DNA of 51,385 nt from Flavobacteriaceae bacterium (GTDB lineage Bacteria; Bacteroidota; Bacteroidia; Flavobacteriales; Flavobacteriaceae). This document shows positions 17,396-25,464 of this stretch, piece by piece; the first letter of the stretch is position 1, and the number at the start of each line of letters is the position of its first letter. Made by a program: the position numbers and the translations under genes. The notes under the pieces were generated by a model, which saw nothing but the letters and a program-made list of their open reading frames with translations, was not told the DNA's origin and did not search any database. Where the stretch lies: NCBI GenBank assembly GCA_013003555.1, contig JABDIV010000051.1:1-51385 (forward strand). Direction: 5' to 3'.

Positions 17396-19501
17396 TTAAT
17401 TTTCTTTTACTAATTCTTTTTGAACATGCAACGGAACCAACTCATATGAGTTAAATTCGGAGCTAAACGTTGCTTTCCCTTGTGTAAGTGATCTCAATTC
17501 AGTTGAAAAACCAAAGAGTTCTGCTTCCGGTGTTATACACTTTAAGACCTGGTAATTATCCTTACTTTCTATTCCCTGAATGATAGAACGACGCGATTGC
17601 AAATCGGTCATCACATTACCAACCATATCTTCCGGCACCTTCACAGTTAATTTATTGGTGGGCTCCAATAATTTAGGTGCAGCATTTAAAAAGGCCTCTC
17701 TAAAAGCATGAGAACCTGCAATTTTAAACGAAATATCGTTACTGTCTACCTGGTGCATTTTTCCATCATGAACCATGACACGAACATCACGACAATAGGA
17801 TCCTGTTAATGGTCCCGATTCCATAACCTCCAGGATACCCTTCATAATTGAGGGCAAATAGCGTGTATCGATAACTCCACCAACTATACAATTATAAAAA
17901 ACGAGTTTACCACCCCAGGCCAGGTCCAGATCTTCTTTTCCACGTATGTTAAATCCGACCGGTTCCGGCATGCCGTCATAATACGGTTCAATTTTAATAT
18001 GAACTTCTGCAAATTGTCCCGATCCACCTGATTGCTTCTTATGGCGGTAATTAGATGAAGTCGATCTTTGTATGGTTTCCCTATAATTGATCTTACGTTT
18101 TTTAAATACGGCCTCAACACCATAAATGTTCATAAGAATCCATTTAATAGTAGTTAAATGAAGCTCTCCCTGACAACCGACGAGTTGCTGCTTGGCCTCT
18201 TTTGAATATTGCAGTACTACCGTAGGATCCTGGCTATGAAGCTTTTTAAGCGCATCAAACAGTTTTTCCTCATCATTTTTGTCGGCAGCATTTACAGCTT
18301 TTACGATTCGAGGATCTGGATAATCGATTGGCTTTATTGTTATTTTATCTTTCCCTGAATATAGAGTATCATTGGTTTCTGTATCTTTCAACTTGAGAGT
18401 CGCTCCTATATCACCAACTGTAAGCTTGGTAACAGCTTGTCTTTTCTTTCCATCCATGATGAACAGCTGATTGAAGATTTCAACTTCATCCGTTCTTGAA
18501 TTTTTAAGCCTATCATTTACCTTAACCTCACCAGATTTCACCTTAAAATATGTTACCTGCCCTAAATTCTGAAGATGCAAGGTCTTAAAAACAAAAAGTG
18601 CTGTCGGGGCTTCCTTTATCGGTTTGACTTCTTCCCCTTCAACACTCTGCTCCGATTTCAAATCGGCTGCTGCCGGCGCTACATTATCGATAAAGCCCAT
18701 CAAACGCCCCGTGCCCATATCATTCAATGCCGAAACGCAAAAAACCGGGAACAATTCATGATTTAGCATCCCAGCTTTAATTCCCTGTCGCATTTCATCT
18801 TCATTAAGAGTGCCTTTATCAAAAAACAATTCTAATAATTCCTCATCATTCTCAGCTGCTTTTTCAACCAATTCATTGTGCAACAAATTCGCCTTATCCA
18901 ATTCATCTTCAGGAATGTCAAGCTTCTCAGGCTTACCACCCTCAGGTTTAAATTTGTAGCATTTCATTTTAAGAACATCAACAATACATTGCGCTCCATC
19001 AAGTTTAATCGGATATTGAATCATCACAGCATTCTTTCCAACAAGACGCTTTAAACTTTGAAAGCTGTCGTCAAAGTTGGCCGATGGATGATCGATCTGA
19101 TTAAGTACGAACAAGGTTGGTTTATGATAACGATCGATATAGTTCCAGATGATTTCGGTTCCAATTTCAACCCCTACTTTAGCATCTATTACCGTCACTA
19201 TGGTATCTGATACACGGATCGATGAGACAATTTCACCGATAAAATCGTCAAGGCCCGGGGTATCAATAATGTTTATTTTATAGTTACGCCACTCGGTGTG
19301 TAAGGGAGTGGCGAAAACAGAAGCTTGTCTTTCATGTTCCAACGGGTGGAAATCGGAAATTGTATTTTTTCCTTCAATTGTACCACGCCTGTTGATTAAT
19401 CCCGCTTCAAAAAGCATGGTTTCGGCAAGAGTAGTCTTGCCGGAGTTATGGGCGCCAACGAACACCACATTTTTTATGTGCTTGTCATCAAATACTTGCA
19501 T
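17396..19501 (-). CDS. Elongation factor G-like GTPase
   Basis: 701 residues, EF-G length. G1 is GAHNSGKTT (residues 16-24), G3 is DTPGLDDF, and G4 reads NQID instead of the usual NKxD. EF-G domains follow: domain II from about 295, and the domain IV/V region with EVHIKIEP, SGQFAEV and the C-terminal RRSIIQGIE block. It belongs to the EF-G2/EF-G-like branch, which is distinct from the housekeeping translocase; proposed roles in that branch include ribosome recycling or stress functions. It forms an operon with the small coiled-coil protein downstream. The Lys-to-Gln change in G4 is typical of this branch rather than a sign of decay. Confidence 0.88.
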   Translation of the reverse strand: MQVFDDKHIKNVVFVGAHNSGKTTLAETMLFEAGLINRRGTIEGKNTISDFHPLEHERQASVFATPLHTEWRNYKINIIDTPGLDDFIGEIVSSIRVSDTIVTVIDAKVGVEIGTEIIWNYIDRYHKPTLFVLNQIDHPSANFDDSFQSLKRLVGKNAVMIQYPIKLDGAQCIVDVLKMKCYKFKPEGGKPEKLDIPEDELDKANLLHNELVEKAAENDEELLELFFDKGTLNEDEMRQGIKAGMLNHELFPVFCVSALNDMGTGRLMGFIDNVAPAAADLKSEQSVEGEEVKPIKEAPTALFVFKTLHLQNLGQVTYFKVKSGEVKVNDRLKNSRTDEVEIFNQLFIMDGKKRQAVTKLTVGDIGATLKLKDTETNDTLYSGKDKITIKPIDYPDPRIVKAVNAADKNDEEKLFDALKKLHSQDPTVVLQYSKEAKQQLVGCQGELHLTTIKWILMNIYGVEAVFKKRKINYRETIQRSTSSNYRHKKQSGGSGQFAEVHIKIEPYYDGMPEPVGFNIRGKEDLDLAWGGKLVFYNCIVGGVIDTRYLPSIMKGILEVMESGPLTGSYCRDVRVMVHDGKMHQVDSNDISFKIAGSHAFREAFLNAAPKLLEPTNKLTVKVPEDMVGNVMTDLQSRRSIIQGIESKDNYQVLKCITPEAELFGFSTELRSLTQGKATFSSEFNSYELVPLHVQKELVKEN

Positions 19502-19572
19502 ATTATTTTTTTTAAAGGCTAAGTCGGTCAGATTATTATGGGATAAACAATCCTGTTTCTTTTCAGATTACT

Positions 19573-19634
19573 GAAGGTGACAATATTCAACTAAATATAA
19601 TAATTTAATTTGAGTTGAAATTATTGTCACCTTC
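19573..19634. repeat. Long inverted repeat between ppdK and the EF-G-like gene
   Basis: Arms of about 20-23 nt (GAAGGTGACAATA-TTCAACT and AGTTGAAATTATTGTCACCTTC) pair with a 2-nt bulge around an AT-rich loop. On the minus strand it follows the ppdK stop by about 19 nt, as a terminator would, but it has no T run after it; instead a T run lies just before it. It may be a terminator or an mRNA 3' end stabiliser. Confidence 0.6.
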
Positions 19635-19652
19635 AAAAAATTCATTTTTTTT

Positions 19653-22394
19653 CTAATTTTTAATTGACTTTTCAATTGCTGCTTTTGCCGAAGCCATACG
19701 TGCAATCGGTACACGATATGGTGAGCAACTAACATAATTCAAACCTGCATTATAACAGAAGGCCACAGAACTTGGTTCTCCACCATGCTCGCCACATATT
19801 CCAACTTTTAATTCTGGATTTTGGCTTCTGCCGCGCTCTGTTCCCATTGTAATTAATTGCCCGATCCCTTCTTGATCAATTACTTCAAACGGATCATGTT
19901 TAAGAATGCCTTTCTTAAGATAAATCGGAAGGAATTTCGCAGCATCGTCTCTTGAATAACCATAGGTCATTTGAGTCAGATCATTGGTTCCAAACGAGAA
20001 GAAATCGGCATGTTCGGCAATTTTATCCGCGACTAATACCGCTCTCGGAATCTCAATCATTGTGCCGACTTTATAGTCTATTTTATCTTTCCGTTTCTCA
20101 AACACCTTTTCTGCGATCTCATCAATTACGTTTTTCTGATTAATAAATTCCTCAACTGTTCCGACTAACGGCACCATGATCTCTGGTCTAGACTCGATTC
20201 CTTTTTCTTTCAAATTAAGGGCAGCTTCTATAATTGCTCTTGCTTGCATTTCGGTGATCTCAGGATAAGTGATTCCCAAACGACATCCTCTATGACCAAG
20301 CATTGGGTTGAATTCATGAAGATCGGCGACTTTACTCTTAACAGCTTGTAAAGAGATGTTCATCTCATCAGCTAACTCTCTCTGAGTTGCTAATTGATGA
20401 GGAATAAACTCATGCAAAGGAGGATCTAATAACCTTACCGTGACAGGTAGGCCATTCATCGCTTCAAATATTCCCTCAAAATCTTCCCGTTGCATCGGGA
20501 GTAATTCACCTAAAGCACGGCGTCTCCCTTTGAGAGAATTAGCCAATATCATTTCACGCATAACGATTATCCGCTCCGGATCAAAGAACATATGTTCAGT
20601 TCGCGTTAATCCAATACCTCTTGCACCAAAACGACATGCTATTTGCGCATCCTTTGGTGTATCTGCATTGGTTCGAACCTCCATGGTTGAGAATTTATCA
20701 ACCATATGCATCAGGTCATTAAAGTCCTCATTCAATTCAGGATCAGCCGTAGGAATTTTGCCGTCAAAGATGTTACCTGTTGATCCGTTTAGAGAAATCC
20801 AGTCGCCTTCATTGTAAACAACATTATCTACGGTCAATGTTTTTGATTTATAATCAATTAAAAGTGCACCAGCTCCTGAAATACAGCATTTACCCATTCC
20901 TCTGGCTACAACAGCTGCGTGGGAGGTCATTCCTCCCCGAGCGGTTAGAATACCATTCGCAATATTCATTCCTTCAAGATCTTCGGGCGAAGTTTCAATT
21001 CTGGCAAGGATTGTATTTTTATATTTCGAAGCATCCTCTGCAAAGAAAACCAATTGACCCGTGGCCGCACCCGGTGAAGCCGGTAAACCTTGTGCAATTT
21101 TATTGGCTCGCTTTAAAGCCTTTGCATTAAATATCGGGTGAAGTAATTCATCCAGTTTATTGATCTCCATTCGCATGATGGTCTCTTCTTCGTCAACGAG
21201 ACCTTCCCGTACCATATCCATAGCAATCTTGACCATGGCTGCACCAGTCCGCTTTCCATCTCGCGTTTGTAAAATCCAAAGCTTACCATCCTGAATGGTA
21301 AATTCCATATCCTGCATATTTCTATAATGCAATTCGAGAGTCCGTTGATTATCAAATAACTCTTTATATATTATTGGCATAAGCTCTTCCAGGGAAGGAT
21401 ACATCTTAGCTCGTTCAGATTCTTCAATCTGAGCTAATTCAGCCCATCTTTGAGATCCTATCTTTGTAATTTGCTGTGGTGTCCTAACACCGGCAACCAC
21501 ATCTTCTCCCTGGGCATTGATTAAATATTCCCCGTTAAAAAGGTTTTCCCCCGTTCCGGCATCTCTGGTAAAGCATACACCCGTACCTGAATTGCTACCC
21601 ATATTCCCATAAACCATGGCCTGAACATTCACAGCAGTACCCCATTCTGCAGGATAATTATGCATTTTTCTATAATAAACGGCCCGATCACCATTCCAGC
21701 TTTTAAAAACAGCTTCTATCGCCAGCCAAAGTTGTTCCCAAGGATCAGTCGGGAAGTCTATTCCAGAACGTTTTTTGATTATCTCTTTGAAATCATATAC
21801 CAGGTCTTGGAGGTCCTGTATATCAAATTCTGTATCTAATTCAATATGACGCTTTTCCTTGAGATGATCGATCATTTCCTCAAATGGATCCATGTCATCT
21901 TTTGATTCCGGTTTTACTCCAAGAACTACGCTACCGTACATTTGGACAAATCGTCGGTACGAATCCCATGCAAAGCGATCATTTTTCGCTCGCGCTGCAA
22001 GACCCAATACGGCCTCATCATTTAATCCTAAATTCAAAACGGTATCCATCATTCCAGGCATAGAAACTCGAGCACCCGAGCGAACAGAAAGCAGTAAAGG
22101 ATTTTTAACATCTCCAAACTTAGCCCCCATCGTTTTCTCGATGGATTCAATAGCCTGATTGATCTCTTCTTTTATATTTTCAATCACCGTATCTTTTCCA
22201 AATTCATTGTATTCGGTACAAACCTCTGTCGTAATTGTAAATCCGGGAGGAACAGCAATACCAAGACTACTCATTTCTGCCAAATTAGCTCCTTTGCCAC
22301 CAAGAAGATTTTTCATTGTACGATTGCCATCAGCCGATTTATTGCCGAATTTATAAACCCGCGTTTTCTTTTTATTCAAAACTTCCATAATCAA
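19653..22394 (-). CDS. ppdK: Pyruvate, phosphate dikinase
   Basis: 913 residues, normal length. It interconverts pyruvate, ATP and phosphate with phosphoenolpyruvate, AMP and pyrophosphate, serving gluconeogenesis or reversible glycolysis. The nucleotide-binding domain has LLGGKGANLAEM (residues 30-41) and SGARVSMPGMMDT (106-118); the swivelling domain carries the catalytic histidine H492 in GGMTSHAAVVARG; the C-terminal TIM barrel has GTNDLTQMTYGYSRDD and the GICGEHGG block. The start could be the first ATG (22394) or the second, two codons on. About 55 nt upstream is a palindrome of Crp/Fnr type that also occurs before the DUF2953-GerW operon. Confidence 0.96.
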   Translation of the reverse strand: MIMEVLNKKKTRVYKFGNKSADGNRTMKNLLGGKGANLAEMSSLGIAVPPGFTITTEVCTEYNEFGKDTVIENIKEEINQAIESIEKTMGAKFGDVKNPLLLSVRSGARVSMPGMMDTVLNLGLNDEAVLGLAARAKNDRFAWDSYRRFVQMYGSVVLGVKPESKDDMDPFEEMIDHLKEKRHIELDTEFDIQDLQDLVYDFKEIIKKRSGIDFPTDPWEQLWLAIEAVFKSWNGDRAVYYRKMHNYPAEWGTAVNVQAMVYGNMGSNSGTGVCFTRDAGTGENLFNGEYLINAQGEDVVAGVRTPQQITKIGSQRWAELAQIEESERAKMYPSLEELMPIIYKELFDNQRTLELHYRNMQDMEFTIQDGKLWILQTRDGKRTGAAMVKIAMDMVREGLVDEEETIMRMEINKLDELLHPIFNAKALKRANKIAQGLPASPGAATGQLVFFAEDASKYKNTILARIETSPEDLEGMNIANGILTARGGMTSHAAVVARGMGKCCISGAGALLIDYKSKTLTVDNVVYNEGDWISLNGSTGNIFDGKIPTADPELNEDFNDLMHMVDKFSTMEVRTNADTPKDAQIACRFGARGIGLTRTEHMFFDPERIIVMREMILANSLKGRRRALGELLPMQREDFEGIFEAMNGLPVTVRLLDPPLHEFIPHQLATQRELADEMNISLQAVKSKVADLHEFNPMLGHRGCRLGITYPEITEMQARAIIEAALNLKEKGIESRPEIMVPLVGTVEEFINQKNVIDEIAEKVFEKRKDKIDYKVGTMIEIPRAVLVADKIAEHADFFSFGTNDLTQMTYGYSRDDAAKFLPIYLKKGILKHDPFEVIDQEGIGQLITMGTERGRSQNPELKVGICGEHGGEPSSVAFCYNAGLNYVSCSPYRVPIARMASAKAAIEKSIKN

Positions 22395-22448
22395 AACCTG
22401 ATTTTATATTTAATGGGCTAAAATTACCGCTATTTAAAAGGGATTTTA

Positions 22449-22462
22449 ATGACTTAAATCAT
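22449..22462. promoter_or_regulatory. Palindrome ATGACTTAAATCAT upstream of ppdK
   Basis: A 14-bp near-palindrome with half-sites ATGA(C) and ATCAT around TTAA, one mismatch. It resembles the layout of Crp/Fnr family sites (TTGAT-N4-ATCAA). It lies 55-68 nt upstream of the ppdK start, a position suited to activation. The perfect version lies upstream of the DUF2953-GerW pair at 23526. Confidence 0.45.
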
Positions 22463-22513
22463 ATAATCTGAATTAATTGTCATCGGTAACAAGAGTTACA
22501 TTACGCAAAAAAA

Positions 22514-22556
22514 TGGCTAAAAAAGAAATGGAAAAACCAACTCCCTTTTTTAGCCA
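22514..22556 (-). terminator. Rho-independent terminator after the GerW-family gene
   Basis: On the minus strand TGGCTAAAAAAG pairs with CTTTTTTAGCCA (12 bp, about 19-nt loop) and is followed by a run of seven T. It lies 36 nt past the GerW stop and separates that operon from ppdK. Confidence 0.85.
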
Positions 22557-22591
22557 ATTTAAAAGTAAGATTAAAGGCTTAATTGAAATCC

Positions 22592-22963
22592 CTATTTAAC
22601 CGGGGACTCTTCTCTTTCCCGTTTGCTATAAATCTTTTCAATCATGTCGGGCATTTTTTCAAAAGCGGCCGATAAGCCATGTGCTTTACCTGCTTCAAGG
22701 AAGGTTATTTCATCATCCTTGGTAACAAGGAAGCCTATGGGTTCAATACCAACACCGGCCCCTGCTCCAACACCTTCGCGTTTTACAGACTTAGGCTCAA
22801 TGCCTTCACCGCCACCAGATCCAAATCCCATTCCGACTTTAATAACTGGAACACATTTGAATTTTCCTAATTCAAATTGTTCGCCAACCACAGTTTCAGT
22901 TTTCGCTTCTGATTTGATGAAATCTGTGATTTTGCCTAATAATTCTTCAAAATGTAAGTTCAT
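22592..22963 (-). CDS. GerW (YtfJ) family protein
   Basis: 123 residues. The sequence has the GerW/YtfJ plan: an N-terminal helix (HFEELLGKITDFI), a beta strand segment with GxxFELGKFKCVPVIKVGMGFGSGGG, a glycine-rich turn GVGAGAGVGIEPIGFLV and a short C-terminal tail. In Bacillus the family member is needed for spore germination, but homologues are widespread in non-sporeformers, where their role is unknown. No signal peptide is seen. It starts 15 nt after the DUF2953-like gene, the same pairing as ytfI-ytfJ in Bacillus, so the two probably act together. Confidence 0.85.
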   Translation of the reverse strand: MNLHFEELLGKITDFIKSEAKTETVVGEQFELGKFKCVPVIKVGMGFGSGGGEGIEPKSVKREGVGAGAGVGIEPIGFLVTKDDEITFLEAGKAHGLSAAFEKMPDMIEKIYSKREREESPVK

Positions 22964-22978
22964 ACTAAATATTTTATG

Positions 22979-23479
22979 TTAAATAAATGATTTTAATATT
23001 CGAATCGGTGAATTGCTAATATGTAACAGCAAACTATTTCTTCCAAGAAAATTGATTTTAAAACCACCATATCTGTAATCCAAAAATGCAAAAACAGGAT
23101 AGAGTTTTGCATTTTGAATGCAGTCACCTGTGTCAAGATCGACAGCAAATTGTTTAATCCTGAATGTTCTAAGTACAAGCCAAGCTTTTTTAAATTTTTC
23201 GGATTTATACTTGTAAGACCTCACCTTTTTAATGTGGCTTTCCTTTCTCTTTTTTGAGCGCTTCCAATGATCCAACGGATAAACATTAAACGGAATAAAC
23301 AATATCCTGAATCGCATCTTAACAATTTCATCGTCGTGCCATTCGGCTTTGGCTTTAAAAAGTTCACCTTGTTTTATATAATATAAACGTGAACTCGTGT
23401 TTATATATAAATCAACAGGGATGACCAAAAGATAAATCACCAGACATAGAATTAGTGATATAATAATGGTTAATACCAT
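22979..23479 (-). CDS. DUF2953-like membrane-anchored protein (YtfI type)
   Basis: 166 residues. One strong N-terminal membrane segment (residues 3-22) is followed by a soluble domain beginning DLYINTSSRLYYIKQG, a basic linker and the block FAVDLDTGDCIQNAKLYPVFAF, which resembles the GTGD-centred part of DUF2953. The C-terminus repeats beta strands (GGFKINFLGRNSLLLHIS). Assignment rests on this block and on the GerW gene 15 nt downstream, matching the ytfI-ytfJ order of Bacillus; the sequence match alone would be weak. A perfect 14-bp palindrome lies 47 nt upstream of the start. Confidence 0.6.
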   Translation of the reverse strand: MVLTIIISLILCLVIYLLVIPVDLYINTSSRLYYIKQGELFKAKAEWHDDEIVKMRFRILFIPFNVYPLDHWKRSKKRKESHIKKVRSYKYKSEKFKKAWLVLRTFRIKQFAVDLDTGDCIQNAKLYPVFAFLDYRYGGFKINFLGRNSLLLHISNSPIRILKSFI

Positions 23480-23525
23480 GGCTAAAATTTCTTTGCTAAT
23501 GAAGATATTTTTTAGCAGCTTACCT

Positions 23526-23539
23526 ATGATTTAAATCAT
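23526..23539. promoter_or_regulatory. Perfect palindrome ATGATTTAAATCAT upstream of the DUF2953-GerW operon
   Basis: 14-bp perfect inverted repeat with half-sites ATGAT and ATCAT separated by TTAA, the geometry of Crp/Fnr family operators. It sits 47-60 nt upstream of the DUF2953-like gene start. A one-base variant lies upstream of ppdK, suggesting a shared regulator. Confidence 0.5.
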
Positions 23540-23679
23540 CTTAACCATTTAATTAACAACAATTTAACTATTGATTTCAATTAGTAAGAAAAAGTGAAAT
23601 CACTCCATCTAAATCCTTACAAAAACACTCTCGAAATCATATTTTTATTTCAAATTATTAATTTTCTCTCCAAGGTCAA

Positions 23680-24600
23680 TTAATTCTTATACCGCGATAT
23701 TATGGTGAAGCGTCGTTTGGTATTTATAAAATACACACCGGTAAGAAGAATTACGGCTGCAATCATCGATTGAGTGGTGATATGTTCATTCAAGAAATAC
23801 CAACCAAGCAGTAATGCTATTATGGGATTTACGTATGTCGAGGTAGCCACTTTTTCTGGTGATACTTTTTTTAACAGATAGTTGAATGAAGTAAAGGCAA
23901 CAATACTTCCAAACAATATTAGAATCACCATTGAGATTTGAACTTCCGAAGACCAATCAACAGGTGAAATCCATGTTTCATCAAAGAGAAAACTCGCAAC
24001 CATTAACATCAACCCCCCGGTAAACATCTGATAGCCTGTGTTGACAAAAAAATTCCTGGGGAGATCGGCCTTGGCAACAAACAAACTGCCATAGCCCCAA
24101 CTCAACATACAGCAAAATATCATAATAATCCCGAGAACTGTATTTTCCTTCGCTATTATTTCCTTCTGACCAACCAATAAATATATCCCGATTATCCCAA
24201 GGATAACCCCTATAACCGACATCGTCTGAATTTTTTTTCCTTCTATAAGACGCATCAAAATAAGCACCACGAGTGGCTGTGCCGAGATTTCAAGAGCTGC
24301 GAATCCACTATCAACAAACTTAAGTGCCCAGACCACAACTCCATTTCCAAAGGTTAAGAACAGAAAGCCGGCGACTGCAGTATTTAACAGCTGTCTCAAT
24401 GTTATTTTTATCCTAATTCCAATGATTCGGCAAATCGCAAAAATCAACAGGCCGGCAATTGTAAATCGAATACTGGCCAACATAAATGGTGGCAATTCGT
24501 TTACAGCAATTTTGTTGAGCAAATAGGTTGACCCCCAAATGACGTAAATTGAAAAAAACGCAAGGATTATTAATAGAACATTATTGGACGATCGGCTCAT
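23680..24600 (-). CDS. EamA (drug/metabolite transporter) family protein
   Basis: 306 residues with ten predicted membrane helices in two EamA repeats (about 12-140 and 155-295). The first helix carries the typical YVIWGSTYLLNKIA and ELPPFMLASIRF blocks; the second repeat ends with PIIALLLGWYFLNEHIT. Members export or import small metabolites such as amino acids; the substrate cannot be inferred. It stands alone, with a -7 box 23 nt upstream and a TTG at -33 spacing, which makes this one of the better promoter candidates in the window. Confidence 0.9.
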   Translation of the reverse strand: MSRSSNNVLLIILAFFSIYVIWGSTYLLNKIAVNELPPFMLASIRFTIAGLLIFAICRIIGIRIKITLRQLLNTAVAGFLFLTFGNGVVVWALKFVDSGFAALEISAQPLVVLILMRLIEGKKIQTMSVIGVILGIIGIYLLVGQKEIIAKENTVLGIIMIFCCMLSWGYGSLFVAKADLPRNFFVNTGYQMFTGGLMLMVASFLFDETWISPVDWSSEVQISMVILILFGSIVAFTSFNYLLKKVSPEKVATSTYVNPIIALLLGWYFLNEHITTQSMIAAVILLTGVYFINTKRRFTIISRYKN

Positions 24601-24622
24601 TTCGCCTTTTTTAAATTTTTGG

Positions 24623-24650
24623 CAAATCTACGGAATAGCTTGTGAAGCAA
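24623..24650 (-). promoter_or_regulatory. Predicted promoter (TTG-N17-TAGATTTG) of the EamA gene
   Basis: On the minus strand TTG (24650-24648) is followed after 17 nt by TAGATTTG (24630-24623), matching the Bacteroidota -33/-7 pattern. The -7 box begins 23 nt upstream of the start codon. Confidence 0.5.
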
Positions 24651-24675
24651 TAAAGGGATTAGAAAAATATCTCGT

Positions 24676-25374
24676 TTAGTTTTTGTTTTTCTCTCGCGTA
24701 AATGGAACAAACCGAACCGGTAATTTGTTCTTTGTTATAAATTTATCCTTTCTCCTGGTAATCAACTGAAGCATCCTGAATTCAGGAATCGGTCCGACCG
24801 GGATAATCAATCGTCCACCGTCTTTCAATTGATCCAGTAATGGTTGAGGCACCTTTTCTACTGCCGCGGTGACGATAATAAGGTCGAATGGGGCAGCTTC
24901 TGGCCAACCATTATAGCCATCCCCAATTCTTACTTTTACATTTTTATAACCAAGTTTATCCAGACGTGATTTAGCTTCAAGTCCGAGAGGTTCTACGATT
25001 TCGATGGTGTAAACCGAATCGACAATCTCGGCCAATACAGCGGCTTGATATCCTGATCCTGTTCCAATTTCAAGTGCATTATGCTTCGGCTTCGGCCGCA
25101 ATTCACTTGTCATAAAGGCCACTATATAAGGTTGCGATATCGTTTGCTCATGTCCTATTGGCAAAGGGGTGTCGAGGTAAGCCGAGGACATCAATCCTTT
25201 AGGAACAAACAAATGCCTAGGGACTTTTCGCATGGCTTCAAGAGTGGGCTTATGAGAAATCCCACGGGCTTTGATCTGATCGGAGACCATGACCTTTCTT
25301 TTTGACAAATAATCGTCCTGGCCAAAACAGATAGCCATATTTAACATGATGAGCAAAAGAAAGAATCGATTCAA
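24676..25374 (-). CDS. pcm: Protein-L-isoaspartate O-methyltransferase, with signal-peptide-like N-terminus
   Basis: 232 residues. The enzyme methylates L-isoaspartyl residues with S-adenosylmethionine to start repair of aged proteins. Motifs seen are MRKVPRHLFVP, PLPIGHEQTISQPYIVAFM, the SAM-binding ALEIGTGSGYQAAVLAE and PFDLIIVTAAVEKVPQPLL. The N-terminus MNRFFLLLIMLNMAICFGQ looks like a signal peptide, which is odd for a SAM-dependent enzyme. A second ATG at 25290 (MVSDQIKARGI) would give a normal cytoplasmic protein of 204 residues. The gene stands downstream of a terminator and is alone. Confidence 0.92.
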   Translation of the reverse strand: MNRFFLLLIMLNMAICFGQDDYLSKRKVMVSDQIKARGISHKPTLEAMRKVPRHLFVPKGLMSSAYLDTPLPIGHEQTISQPYIVAFMTSELRPKPKHNALEIGTGSGYQAAVLAEIVDSVYTIEIVEPLGLEAKSRLDKLGYKNVKVRIGDGYNGWPEAAPFDLIIVTAAVEKVPQPLLDQLKDGGRLIIPVGPIPEFRMLQLITRRKDKFITKNKLPVRFVPFTREKNKN

Positions 25375-25416
25375 AACAATTTGTATATGCTCTAAGTTAA
25401 TCGAATTTGAAGAAAT

Positions 25417-25450
25417 AAAAAAGGACAGCTTTCTTTGGCTGTCCTTTTTT
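25417..25450 (-). terminator. Terminator after the S41-like gene
   Basis: Stem AAGGACAGC with GCTGTCCTT extended by A/T pairing to 13 bp, 8-nt loop, with A and T runs on the two sides. It lies 15 nt past the S41-like stop and works on paper in both directions. Confidence 0.85.
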
Positions 25451-25464
25451 AAAATTATAAAATT

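Noticed and set aside
22644..22982. 112-codon plus-strand ORF opposite the GerW gene
   Set aside because: Proline/serine-rich text arises from the glycine-rich GerW codons read in antisense.
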